Assembly: GCF_030272615.1 (NCBI RefSeq)
Contig: NC_081408.1
Location: forward strand, 615,658,476 to 615,722,475
Origin: Cryptomeria japonica
Taxonomy: Eukaryota; Streptophyta; Pinopsida; Cupressales; Cupressaceae
Direction: 5' to 3'
Length of the DNA stretch: 64,000 bases
Shown here: piece after piece, positions 1 through 11,672 of the stretch
Position numbering within the stretch: the first letter of the stretch is position 1
How the letters are laid out: each line of letters opens with the position of its first letter
Translations under genes and position numbers: made by a program
Notes under the pieces: generated by a model
Seen by the model: only the letters and a program-made list of their open reading frames with translations
What the model was told of the DNA's origin: nothing
Database searches by the model: none

Positions 1-1111
1 CCGGGAGGTGGGACCATGGCGCCCAGTGCCCTGGTCCTTCAGGACTAGGGCGCCCAATGCCCTGGTCCCCCAGGACCTTGGCACCCAGCGCCCTAGTCCC
101 TGGCCCTATTTTGGGCCCGGTCTCTTTTGGGCATCGGGTCTTTAAGTTTGCAAATTGGAAAATAATGTTTCCTGGTCGGCCTAAGGTCGGGAAAATCAGT
201 CTATCAGCCCTAATTGACAAGTATATAAACTACATTTCCCCTCCCATTTGGGGGAGGTAGGAAAGAGAAAAAACATATGCGAGCAAGACACGGAAGCAAT
301 ATTCAAACATTCAAACATTCAAGCATTCAAGCATTCCTTCAAGCAATTGAGCATTCTAAGCCTCCATTCAAGGCTAAGTGTTGCATTCAAGACAAGGATT
401 CAACCATTGAAGAGGAGATCACATACAACATACAACATACTACATACATTACACCTTCGCATGTAAGAATACAAACATTCTTACAACAAGGTATCAGTAC
501 TTGTTTACATTACAAACATTTACATTTACAACATTCTCATTTCTTGGTTAATTCCAAAACCGGGGTTTGACCTAAAGGAAAACCCCTCATCCCTAACCCC
601 CCAATCATCCTCTCTTTTCTATGTGTAGGTTGTAGCTACACGGCTGTAATTGAAGATCTGGAATCCTTGTGCAGAGACGAACAGATCCCCCTTCGTTTCG
701 CGGATTTTTCGGAGGACCGTGTGCACGCCGGGCGCCATCGTCCTGTCAACTTTCACTCAAATTTGCAGAACAGCACCGTCTCGACATTTTACTGCTAATT
801 CCTGGTCCGCAGCTTCATCCCATATCCCTATCTCTATTTATAAGTGAATCTTTCTTGCTTTTACATGCATTCCTAGTTCAATCTTTCTATCTATATTCTT
901 TACAAAAGAGGGTATCCTTGATGTCTTAACCCTTGAAACTTGTTTAGAATCCAATCTTACATTGTGTGGGATTGGATCTTGTGGGTTTCAACCCCTCTTT
1001 TGAATGTAAATTCTCCCCTAAGTGAAAACCATCAACCCTAGTGACTCTCCCTTCTCTCTCCTTGGGGTTGGGGAGGGGAGAACAACTAGGGTTCAATTTT
1101 TCCGCTTTACA
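1..1111 (+). repeat. Element A 5' LTR (partial)
   Basis: It matches 6646-7695 along its whole length and ends in CTTTACA, the same terminus as the other A/B LTRs. The U3 part holds three copies of a roughly 30-bp unit built on CGCCCAGYGCCCTGGTCC (about 16-105), where the 3' LTR has one copy and the B LTRs have two. A TATA box lies at 222-230. U5 carries the GAGGACCGTGTGCAC motif at 712 that recurs in the leader. Confidence 0.92.
222..230 (+). promoter_or_regulatory. TATA box of element A 5' LTR
   Basis: TATATAAAC in AAGTATATAAACTAC. It is conserved in all four A/B LTRs (222, 6806, 45509, 52073), so it is the likely core promoter, with U3 to its left and R/U5 to its right. The start site is inferred to lie about 30 bp downstream. 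Confidence 0.7.
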
Positions 1112-1114
1112 TTT

Positions 1115-1133
1115 TGGTGAACCCGACGTGAAC
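1115..1133 (+). other. Primer-binding site of element A
   Basis: TGGTGAACCCGACGTGAAC begins four bases after the LTR end. It starts with TGG, complementary to the tRNA CCA end. The same 18-19 bases follow the 5' LTR of B (46362) and, on the minus strand, of C (44310-44327). I could not match it to a plant tRNA from memory; it is not the initiator-Met site used by D and E. Confidence 0.8.
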
Positions 1134-2379
1134 ATCCTCATTCTGATTATTCATGGTTAGATTTGAAAATTTTGTTTCCTTAATTACATTTCCATGTTTG
1201 ATCTTTTGCAAATTTTAGAGGCTTATTGCATAAAAACCCTAAAATTTTCTTTTTAAGTAATTAAACTTGTGAAATGTTTAATTGTTAATGCTTGTTTCAG
1301 ATCTACCCTTCTATTCCAAATTGTCAATTCATATTTGTGCTTTAATTCTAAAAATTAAGTGGTTAAATGTGAAAACCCTAATTTTTAAGATTCAACCTTT
1401 GACTGATAATTTCACTGATCAAAACACTTCCAAATCGGCTGTAACTTTGGATTCCGCAACAAAATCACAATATCTTTCATCCCTGAAAATTTGGAAAAAA
1501 GTTGCGAGGAACGTGTGCACCCCGAGCGCCATCGTCCCCGACATTTTTTCCAAAATTTTGGGAGCTAGATCTTACTGTATTTTTCTGCTAAAATCCAGAA
1601 TTTTGGCTAATTTTATCAATTTTAACACCTTCAAAATTAAAGTCAAAGTTGGTCTAGTGATTGCTCGGATAAAGGCTTATAATCATTCAAAAATTGTTGA
1701 AATTGAAATTTGTACCAAAATTGTGTTTCTTACAGTCCTAAATCTGAAAAGTGTGTTGGCATTCATTCGAAATTTCAGTGTTTTATTCAAATTTTTGCAG
1801 TTTGTGACTTTTGAAATCAAGTGTTTAATTGCAACAACTCTGATTTCCGCTTTCAAATTTGAATTTTGCATGAAATTGAGTGAATTTTTAAATTTCAAAG
1901 CCTGCATTGCTTTCAGCATTCCCTCTAAAATCATAAAATTCAAAATTTCAGTTTCCCTCTCTTTTTCAAAATTCAAATTTTACATTTTTCAACAATCTTG
2001 GTAGGGTTCAAATTTGAGATTGCAACTTTAATTTGGCCTATCTACAGATCGTAAAATCACTCAATTTTTTCAGATTAGCTTTAAAATCATCATAACTTTC
2101 ATCCCTGAAAATTTCAGAAAAAGTTGCGAGGACCGTGTGCACTCCGTTCACCACGGTCCCGGACATTTTTTTTGAAATTTCGGGAGATTGTCCTGATTGC
2201 ATTTAACAGCTTAAATCTAGGAGATTGGCTGATTTTATTGAAATTTGCTACCTCTAAAATTCAAAATCTTCTCTCTCTCTCTTTAGTGCATGAGTTTTAC
2301 AACAATAAGCCCTACTTACACTATTCCCGTTAGACTAAGCCTTAGAATTAAGTCTTTCCAAGGTTTAATTACTGAGGAG
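1134..2379 (+). other. Element A 5' leader, non-coding with reiterated GC-rich motif
   Basis: This is an AT-rich leader between the primer-binding site and gag. It holds two imperfect copies of a block of about 90 bp (about 1476-1565 and 2098-2190). Each contains a GC-rich core GAGGANCGTGTGCAC followed by a CGCCATCGTCC-like stretch; a third copy is in the LTR at 712. A 240-codon open frame at 1282-2004 is not kept in B, which has indels and a shorter frame there, so I treat it as chance. Another ATG at 2290 opens in frame with gag, but B has a stop between it and the gag ATG. Confidence 0.65.
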
Positions 2380-5300
2380 ATGGAACCTAATTTGAATGGC
2401 CTTTTTAACGAGGACATGGGTAATTCCTCTAATCCTCTTAATGATGAAGAAGCTCTCCATGAAGTTTCTGTAGAACAACTTTCAAAATTGGATAACCAAT
2501 TTGATGATTTTCGACAATGGATGTCTCAAGAATACCCCGATAGTCAAGCTCTTCCTTTAATTGAGGGTCTAAAACGTATGGTTCAAAGTGATAAGAATGG
2601 AATTGATATTTTGCGTGGTATTGCACACATTGTGGATTCGAATGTGATGCCGATGAAAAGTTGTGCCCAAACCTTAGGTTATACACAACCTCCTACTCAA
2701 GTTAATAATTCTATTCCTTTGACAACTCCTATTGCTAGTATACCTACTTTTACATCAAACATAATGACTACTTCAATACAAGACATTCCACCTATGATCA
2801 CCAGTCATGGGGGCAATCCCTCTTCTTCAATCAACCTTCTTCCTTCATTCAATCCGACTTCTTCATTCATTCCTTCAATGAGTGTTCCTATTATATCTCC
2901 ACAAATGAACATGACGCAAGGGGGCAATTCATTTAACCCTTCCATTCCTCCTTGTAGTGTTCCTCCTTTCCAATCATCTCCTATGACTAACTATCATAGT
3001 ATCCCACCACCTTACTCTCTACCTTCTTTCAATAACATAACACCTCCATCACAATCTAACACATCTAATATGAACTCTTCGACTGAAGCGACCATTAACA
3101 ATCTTGCACAAACTGTCTCTTCTTTATAGCAACAAATTGCCTCTATGAATCAATCTAAGTTTAGTGTGCCCACATTTGATGTTGCGAGCCCACTTTCTCT
3201 TGACATTGTTCAAGCTATTCCCCCTAAACATGTTGAAATTCCACATTTGGAGCTTTATAATGGTAAGGGTGACCCTCTAACACATGTTAAGACCTTTCAA
3301 ACAATATGTACTGATTTTGCTTATGACCAAAGGTTGCTTGCAAAACTTTTTACTAGAACATTAAGAGATAAAGCCCTACAATGGTATTGCTCATTGCCTT
3401 CTTATTCTATTACTTCTTTCGAACAACTTGCAAATGCTTTTATTCAACAATTTCAAAACAATATAAGTCCTAAAGTTACTTTGATTGATTTAATGCATTG
3501 TAAACAAGGTGTTAAAGAAAAAGTGACTGATTTCATTGGTAGATATAAACATTTGTATGCTCAAATTTCTTTTCCAGTACCTGACAATGATATTCAAAGA
3601 ATCTTTATTTCTAATTTACAAAAAGATATTAGAGAAAAACTTCTGTTTCTGAGTTTACTTCTTTCCAACAGTTGTGCGCAACTCTTCACAATTATCAACT
3701 GACTGTGAGTCAAATGGAACAAGCAAATCCTATGGCTCCGAGTGATAAGGGTGATAGTAGTCAACAACCATTTGGGAAGTTTAAACCGAATAGAGAGTCC
3801 ATTAAATTCAATGAAAACATCATCAACAACAATGTGAATGCGGCATCAGGTGTGCCTCCTATTTCTAAGTTTTTCAAGAAAGAAAGAAAGTTTACTCCTT
3901 TGAATGAATCATTGCATAGTATTATGAATAAGTTATTGGAACAAAATGTGCTTACTCTTCCTCCTATAAGGAAAATAGATCCTGCAAAGATTAATTCACC
4001 CTACTTTGATAACAAATCTTTTTGTCAATTTCATCATCAACCTGGGCATGATACTAAAAAATGTTTTTCTTTAAAGGGTAAAATTCAAGATTTGATTGAT
4101 AATAATACTATCTCTGTTTCTAGTGTGAATGATAAAGGCAACACATCTGTAGCTCCTCCTAACCAAAATCTTCAGATTTTCACTGATCCATTGCCTTCTC
4201 ATACCTCTAATGTGATTGATACTAATGATTCCTCTGTCTCACCTAATGATCTTGTGTCCATGACTCCGAATGTGATTAACTTTGTAGAGCAGCAGAAGAT
4301 CCCTAAGAACCTTCCATCACCTTTGATTCTAGTGAAACTATCAGGGCACCTGATGGTCCTTTATATATAGTTGCAAAAGTCAAGAATACACCTTGCTGTG
4401 GAGTGCTTATTGATCCTTCTTGTATGGTTAATATCATTACTAAAGAATTTCTTTTTACTTTGCAATTGAATCAAGTGATCTATGATGAAACAAATGTGGT
4501 TGTGAAACTATTTGATGCATTTTCTTCTCCTGCAATTGGTTCTATTACATTACCTATTGAGGTCCATAACAAATCCCTTGATGTGGACTTTGCTATTATT
4601 CCATCATCCGAACAATTTCGTGTGAAGCTAGGCTATCCTTGGCTATCTTCCATGAAAGCTATTGCTTCTCCTATTCACAAGTGTTTGAAATTTCCCCATA
4701 ATGGTGAAGTTGTTACTATCAATCATAGTCTCTTTAAACCAGCTGAAAGAACTTCTAGCATTCCTATTGATTACTTTTGGCCTAAACAATTCCAATCTCT
4801 TCCTCTGTGAAGTGATCATCTTTTCAAATCTTATCAAAAGTGGAAAAAAGATATGATCCTATCTCTAAGTGAACCTAGAACACCCAAACTTGACATTCCT
4901 ATCATTCTTGAGAAGGAAGTTCTTCCTTTGAAAGATAAAACTAATGTCTTTCCTCAAGAAGATTCCCAACCCATCCCTATGGATGTGACTTTGCCTATGA
5001 CTAATAAACTTCCTAAAAGTAGACCTATACCTCCTCGTCATGATGGACTTGGTCTCCTTCCTAAACCAAATATTCCTCCTTTATATGGAGCAGTTCCTCC
5101 TCCTTCCTCTTATGGAGAGAAGAGACCTTCCTCTTCTCCTATTATTCAACCTAAGAGACCACAACCTAAACACCCAAGTGATAAGGATGAGAACATTCCT
5201 CCTCCTCAATCTTCTCAACTTCCTACTAAGACTAGACGAAATCGTTCTGCATGTGAACGCCGACGAAAGCGTCATCTTAGAGCTCAGGCAGTTGCTTCTC

Positions 5301-5731
5301 AAAATTTGCAATCCCCAAAAACACCTTCAGCCAGTATTATTCCATTTTCCCCTCAGCCGACGATTGAGCCGAAATCTCCTAAACATAAGATGCATGATGG
5401 TCTTGATCTTGTGCGAGTTAAAGATCCTATTTTTATAAATCTTGATGATGATATAGATGAAAATGTTATTCATGATGAAAATGTTACTCCTGTTCATTCT
5501 GATAGTGAATATGAATATGTTGATGTTGATAACCATTTATCTAACGAATTTTCTAAAGCACTTATCCTAGCTCCTAGACAAGAACACTGTGGCTTGGGAT
5601 ATGAACATAGCCCTTGTTTGGATCTTGTGATAGCTCCATCTGCTGTGTTGGATGTTCCTCCTCTAGCGTGTTTCCTACCTTCTCGAAATATTGATCAGCA
5701 AGATCGGGGGGTAGATGACGTGCTAGACTAG
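2380..5731 (+). pseudogene. Element A gag / protease-like polyprotein, broken
   Basis: This is the coding region of a Ty3/gypsy-type element, about 1,117 codons when compared with B. In order: a Pro/Ser-rich N-terminal region; a retrotransposon gag (capsid) domain at about 3229-3650 (HVEIPHLELYNGKGDP onward, with ALQWY and DFIGRYKHLY); a CCHC-like knuckle at 4023-4064 of form C-x2-H-x4-H-x4-C; a retropepsin-like fold at about 4400-4740, with LIDPSCMVN where D-T/S-G is expected and KLGYPWL near its end; then a Pro-rich tail with a basic cluster (RRNRSACERRRKR) and an acidic stretch near 5440-5520. Breaks relative to B: TAG at 3127-3129 (B has CAG), a 1-nt loss near 3650, a 1-nt loss near 4305, and TGA at 4808-4810 (B has CGA). 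The start ATG at 2380 is chosen because upstream in-frame sequence is closed in B. No RT or integrase follows the stop at 5729-5731. Confidence 0.88.
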
Positions 5732-6470
5732 TCTCATTAGCATAGCAGACTCTCTCCTCCTCTCTTGATTTCTTTTGTTACTTCTTCTATGTGTTATTCT
5801 CATTCTTCTATTTGTTGTCCTTAGTGTTGTCTACTTGAGGACGATGCAAAGCATTGAGATCTCTTTTGGTCTCTCTCATGTTGACTCAAAAGACACATGT
5901 GTTCCCTTCTTCTAGGTGACCTTCCTTGATTGGGGAATGAAGAACAATTGTGCATACATACATATGATATACATGAATTATCATACAGCATACTGACCCC
6001 GAGGAAAGCAAAGTCACCTTGTGCTTTGTGTTCTGTGTCTATTATCCTTGGGCTTATCTCACACTTGGGGGCTAAATCCTTGTGATAACGTGCTCCTTTC
6101 CCTTCTCATTTCTTATATGTATCACTACCTTAAAGCAATCACCCCCGATGAGGCGTGTGCGATCACTTTAACGTAGGGGGGCATACATCCCGTCCATATC
6201 TTTTCAAGATACTTGAAAATTTCTTGACAAATTTAGCTTTGCCCTGAAAATTTTTGATATCTTTCTTGCATGACTCATAGTGAGGGAACCTTACTACTGA
6301 CAGTCATGGTTCTCCCTCGTGATCTTCCCTTTTACTTTGTCAATCGAAGTCGTAAGATCCTTAGTCCACTGGGGGCTTGGTGTATCTTGCCTCCTTGACA
6401 TGGTGAAAGTTTTTCAATGTTGTTTCCTTGTACTTTACCAGAAGTATGAGCGTACGCTTATACTCCCGCT
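5732..6470 (+). other. Element A region between gag and purine tract, non-coding
   Basis: There is no coding signal. It matches 50976-51703 of B closely, including a short run TACATACATATGATATAC and the phrase ACTTGGGGGCTAAATCC that partly imitates the purine tract. This is the place where pol would sit in an autonomous relative. Confidence 0.7.
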
Positions 6471-6485
6471 AAAGTGGGGGCTAAA
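6471..6485 (+). other. Polypurine tract of element A
   Basis: AAAGTGGGGGCTAAA lies directly before the 3' LTR, the expected position for plus-strand priming. It is identical in B at 51704-51718. Confidence 0.8.
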
Positions 6486-7695
6486 TGTAGCATCCTAAAA
6501 TTGTGACACTTGCAATTTCGACTGCATTTGGGTCTTCACGATGGCGGCGCAATGTTGAACCTGAATGGAGACCCCGAAACCTGCTTGTGACACCAAAAAC
6601 TGCATTTTCTGCACCCTAGCCTGATCCCTCCTTGCACCCTGCTGTCCCGGGAGGTGGGACCATGGCGCCCAGCGCCCTGGTCCCTGGCCCTATTTTGGGC
6701 CCGATCTCTTTTGGGCATCGGGTCTTTAAGTTTGCAAATTGGAAAATAATGTTTCCTGGTCGGCCTAAGGTCGGGAAAATCAGTCTATCAGCCCTAATTG
6801 ACAAGTATATAAACTACATTTCCCCTCCCATTTGGGGGAGGTAGGAAAGAGAAAAAACATATGCGAGCAAGACGTGGAAGCAATATTCAAACATTCAAAC
6901 ATTCAAGCATTCAAGCATTCCTTCAAGCAATTGAGCATTCTAAGTCTCCATTCAAGGCTAAGTGTTGCATTCAAGACAAGGATTCAACCATTGAAGAGGA
7001 GATCACATACAACATACAACATACTACATACATTACACCTTCGCATGTAAGAATACAAACATTCTTACAACAAGGTATCAGTACTTGTTTACATTACAAA
7101 CATTTACATTTACAACATTCTCATTTCTTGGTTAATTCCAAAACCGGGGTTTGACCTAAAGGCAAACCCCTCATCCCTAACCCCCTAATCGTCCTCTCTT
7201 TTCTGTGTGTAGGTTGCAGGTACGCGGCTATAATTGAAGATCTGGAATCCTTGTGCAGAGACAAACAGATCCCCCTTCGTTTCGCAGATTTTTCGGAGGA
7301 CCGTGTGCACGCCAGGCGCCATCATCCCGTCAACTTTCACTCAAATTTGCAGAACAGCACCGTCTCGACATTTTACTGCTAATTCCAGGTCCGCAGCTTC
7401 ATCCCATATCCCTATCTCTGTTTATAAGTGAATCTTTCTTGCTTTTACATGCATTCCTAGTTCAATCTTTCTATCTATATTCTTTACAAAAGAGGGTATC
7501 CTTGATGTCTTAACCCTTGAAACTCATTTAGAATCCAATCTTGCATTGCGTGGGATTGGATCTTGTGGGTTTCAACCCCTCTTTTGAATGTAAAGTCTCC
7601 CCTAAGTGAAAACCATCAACCCTAGTGACTCTCCCTTCTCTCTCCTTGGGGTTGGGGAGGGGAGAACAACTAGGGTTCGATTTTTCCGCTTTACA
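6486..7695 (+). repeat. Element A 3' LTR, complete (1210 bp)
   Basis: It runs from TGTAGCATCC to CCGCTTTACA, so it has TG...CA ends. It contains only one copy of the CGCCCAGCGCCCTGGTCC unit against three in the 5' LTR. The TATA box is at 6806-6814 and the GAGGACCGTGTGCAC motif at about 7296. It adjoins element C2 directly. Confidence 0.93.
6806..6814 (+). promoter_or_regulatory. TATA box of element A 3' LTR
   Basis: TATATAAAC in the same context as at 222-230. Being in a complete LTR, it could drive read-out transcription into the C2 remnant to the right. Confidence 0.65.
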
Positions 7696-7850
7696 ATTTT
7701 TTTTTTGTTTTGCTTTTCGAGTTTTTAATAATTTTTTTGTGCTCATTTTTTCAGGACTATATGATTTTTTAGGGATTTTTTTTTTTCAAGACATTTTTCA
7801 ATTTTTTTGAATTATTTCAGGACATTTTTCAATTTTTTTTATGATTTTGC
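7696..7850. repeat. Poly-T tract with TTTTTCAGGACA-like repeats (C2)
   Basis: T-rich, with two to three copies of a TTTCAGGACATTTTTCAAT-like unit. It is the short form of the expanded tract at 38041-38505 in C. On the element's sense strand it is an A-rich stretch downstream of the main ORF. Confidence 0.7.
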
Positions 7851-8812
7851 CCCCAGTGTCTAGCAAGGCAAGGAATATGATAGGTGAATAAATAAGCTTT
7901 CTGAAATGATGGTGGATAGAGGGAAGACAAAGGCCTTTGATTATGGAGACAACACGGATGCAATTTTCAAGGGCTATTGCATGATGGGACAAGAGATTGG
8001 ATATGACAATGTAAAGTAGGAACATGGCATGAGGGACATGTCAAGAGGTTTTTGAAACCATGTTTAAATTTTGTTTCCTTATGTCAGATCAAGATCAAGG
8101 AATGAAAAAGAGTGTATGGATAGTGATAAGATATGGATAGGATAAACAAGACCAAGAATGGATAAGGGACATGGACTGAAGGTCGGGATAGGATACGGGA
8201 TAGTGGCAAAAAGTTGCAATAAGCCAGGGAATATGGATGAAAGGTTATAATAAGCAAATGGATAAAGACCAAAAGCTATGATAGACTAAAAGTTGTAAAC
8301 AAGATGCATGATGCTCATGACGATCCTCAGCCTTGTCAAGATCAAAGGTGGAAAGGGAAACTGGACATGAGGGACAATAGGATATGAAGGGTAATGACAG
8401 GGGTTCGATAGGATAATGGAACAATGAAGGACAAAAGGATATGATAGGATAAAACATGTCCCCAAGTACGGTATGCAAGAAGTTCATAGATTACGCATGA
8501 TGCTTGTTTGCCAGGTTTTCATCACAGTACTTGCCCAAGGCACCTGTTTGCCAGGTTTTCACCAGTGGACGAATTATTTTTGCTTTACTTTTTTCTTTTG
8601 TCTTTTTTTTTCAATTTTTTTTTTTGATTTTTTTTTTGTATTTTGACTTTTTCAATAGAAGATGGACACATGATAGGGGATGGAAGAAGGACTCAAGCAT
8701 CTTTTTTTTTGGATAGTAGCCTTGAAAAAAATGGACCATGACCTTTAAAAGTATGCTCAAAGATGTTGGTAGGATAAGGACATGGAAAATGAGATGAAAC
8801 TAAGGCAAGAAT
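7851..8812. other. C2 spacer 3' of the main ORF, non-coding
   Basis: GATA/GGATA-rich sequence without a convincing gene, close to 38506-39437 of C. It includes the duplicated phrase TTTGCCAGGTTTTCA (8510 and 8549) and a second poly-T run at 8590-8650. Confidence 0.55.
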
Positions 8813-11672
8813 TTATGCGAAGGATGGGATCAAAGGGATCGAAGGATGGAAAATATGCATTGGATAATGGATAGGGTACTAGAATAATTGGGCTTCACTG
8901 GATGGAAATGTTGGCAAGATCGACATTGGCACACACCTTGAGGGGTGATGGACTGATGGAGGAAGAATGGATCTCAGATTGTGAGATTTGGATGGAGGAA
9001 TAGCTTGGGATTTTGGGACATAAGGGCCCAAAATGGATGAAAAAGGTGATTGAGGAACAAATTTGAGAGGGTTGGATGGAGGAATAGCAACTTTGGATGC
9101 CAAGTTGGATGTTTCTTTAGGCTTTTGTGCTTCAAAGAGCTGCTTAGGGATCCACATGGTTTTTGATTTTTCATGCTTTTGTGGTTCCTTGGAGTGCATT
9201 GCTTGCACAAGGGATTTAGGAACCCATATATATTTTGAATTTGCTTTATTTTGCTCAATGGGCCTTTGTGGCCTTTTGGATATTTCTTTTTCTTTATAGA
9301 TCAAATTTTTCTTTGTTTTGACATGTTGATTATATTGGACATGTTGATCTTTGAATACATGTGGATTGCTAGACTTATGACTTTTATACTTGGCATCCAA
9401 ATTGCTTGGAGGGGGAAAGGAATGCATGGATGGATATGAATGAAGTGGAGGTCTTTTGCATGGATAAAATTTACTCAAGGATGTGTGCCTTTGCTGACCT
9501 TGCATAAAGGATGAAGGGATATAAGGACCTAAAATGGATGGAAAGTATGATAGGGAAGGGATATGTTTGGACTTTGAAGGGATGTTGGATTTAGTAGGGG
9601 TACCCACGTCTTGAGGAATTTCACTGAGGCCATGACCCTTAAGATCTTCTTTAACATAAAGGGATTCTTGCTTATGAAGATCTACTCCTTTGCCTTTATG
9701 AATATCTTGACTTGTAGGATACTCTTTTCTTTGGGAAGAAGACACGAGTCCATTATGAGGTGGATATGATATGAGAGAAATAATGAGATCTTGAAGTGGA
9801 TTGGATTGCACCAAAGTGGAATAACCCATTGTTAATGTCAGGGGTTCATGAACATCTTGCACTGACATTTTTGAATCATGAGAGGAAATAGGATCAGGAG
9901 GGGGACAAGGATTGTGTAGTGGACATGGTTCAATGATAGGCTCTTCAAGAGATGGAATGGGAGAAATAAATGGGATCATCAAAAGAAATGTGCCCTTGGA
10001 GTGTATATGGAGCATTAAGACAAGGAGATGGAGGAACAAAAGGATCTTGTGGAGGATTTAAAGGAATAATTTGATCTTGACAAGGAGGAAGATCATTGGA
10101 ATCCTCTTTAAAGATGCTTTTCTCTTGACTTTTAATGGGATCATCAAAAAGGATGGAAGGGATATCTTGATCTTTCTTAGGAAGTGGAATGTCAATGGGA
10201 TTTGAAAGGACATTTTTTTCATGAAATGGAAGGGGATCGTTTGGGATTGGATGGACTGGGATATCTTGATCTTTCTCGGGGAATGGAGTATCAATAGGAC
10301 TTTAGATAGGATGGACAAGAATAGGGGAATTATCATGAGTGTCTGGGAACATGGGGTCCTGGTCAACAATTGGATGGGATGATAAGGTTTCGAGATCTTG
10401 ATCTTGATATGTTTTAAGACACATTTCTTCATGCTCTAAATTATCCTCTTGACATGAGGTTGGACTTTGGATATGCATGGAAGATTCTGACAAGGAATCA
10501 ATGTTTTGGCATGAAGGAAATGCACTTTGAACATTTGTGATGGATTCTGGCAAGGAATCAATGCTTGAACATGAGGAAGAGGGACTTCGAATGGGGTCCT
10601 CTAAAATAGGTAATGGCAATAAAGTGCATGGTGGTGTTGGGTCTTGTATTTCTAAAACATGACAAGGATGTGCATCATGAATTGGATTATCTTGGCAATC
10701 AATTATGGATAGCTCTTGGATAATTTCATCCTTGGGTGTATTGTTTGATGAGGACAACATGGAAGGTTCTTGGGAAACTTCTAAAGGTGTAGGGATAGAT
10801 GCCACTGGAGAGTCAATTTGTTTATGGGGGGATGAGGCATTGCTAGACATAAGTGTATTATTTTGATCTTCCTCAAAGAACTCACTTGGTAATTTCCTTA
10901 AGATCATTGCAATAAAGCCATCTTTCTTTCTAGGTTTTGGCATAGTTGTATTTGGAATTTGAACTTGTTTGGCAAGAATTTGGTCTTGGTTTGATGTCAT
11001 GTTTTGATTTTGAACTAGATGTTGATCAAATTGGTTTGATATGTTCAAAATTTGGCTTGGTGCATGTTGCAACCTTTGTTTGTGAATTTGTGATTGTAGT
11101 TGTTGACATTGATATGTTGATTGAACTTGTTGATATTCCACCATTGGTTGAACTATTTGTTGACATTGTATAGTTGGTTGGACATATTGTTGAGATTGGA
11201 CCATTGGTTGTGTCTGTTGGAAATGTTGGAGCTATTGAACAATTGGTTGTGATGGTTGAAAATCTGATTGATAGTAAACACCTTCTTGTTCTTGTTGTGA
11301 AGGCACATAATGTTGTTGTCTCTTTTCTTGAAATTGTTTCATCATCTCTATTTGTGAGAGGAGAGCTGGTATGTCTGATCATTCAAGAAGAGATCTTACA
11401 TCAATTGGCTCAATCTTTGGATTTCAACCTGGAAATTTTTGAAACATTTTGGACATTTTTGATCTATTCTTCTGAATGTTTTTCACTCTTTGTTCCAATA
11501 TCTCCCTTTCTTGAGCTAGTTTCTCCTCTAGTTTTTGTATTTGGACATTTACATCATCATGATAAGTTTGATCCAAGTTTTGAGACATGTAGAGATGGGA
11601 TTGACATGATTGATTGCTCAATTGTGACGACATGGCTTTGTAAGAAGGTTAAGACCTCATTTCAACAAACAT
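8813..11672 (-). pseudogene. C2 copy of the 934-residue C-family ORF, broken
   Basis: It is homologous throughout to the intact ORF at 39438-42242. The equivalent ATG is at 11670-11672. Stops and frameshifts split it: a TAA replaces CAA ten codons after the start, the frame breaks near 11204-11424 and between 10302 and 10039, and a TAG replaces CAG near the C-terminus at about 8879. The longest surviving pieces are 11204-10302 and 10039-8879. Sections such as KQIDSPVASIPTPLEVSQEP and NPIHDAHPCHV are nearly identical to C, while the Gln-rich part has in-frame length changes. It encodes no recognised enzyme. It shows that the ORF belongs to the family and is not a chance frame in C. Confidence 0.82.

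Larger units (their letters stand above)
1..7695 (+). mobile_element. Element A: non-autonomous Ty3/gypsy-like LTR element (gag-protease only), left end cut by window
   Basis: It has a direct-repeat LTR pair (1-1111 partial, 6486-7695 complete), a primer-binding site just inside the 5' LTR, one gag/protease-like reading frame and a purine tract before the 3' LTR. About 160 bp of the 5' LTR lies outside the window, judged by alignment with the 3' LTR. No reverse transcriptase, RNase H or integrase can be found between 5732 and 6485. A full copy would be about 7.86 kb; the relative B at 45155-52922 is 7768 bp. The architecture fits the plant class of terminal-repeat elements that keep only a GAG domain. 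The element appears to sit inside element C2, whose sequence starts directly at 7696. The left target-site duplication cannot be checked. Confidence 0.9.

Noticed and set aside
1282-2004. 240-codon open frame in the A leader as a gene
   Set aside because: The matching region of B has indels and a shorter frame (46530-47066), composition is that of the AT-rich leader, and no domain is visible.
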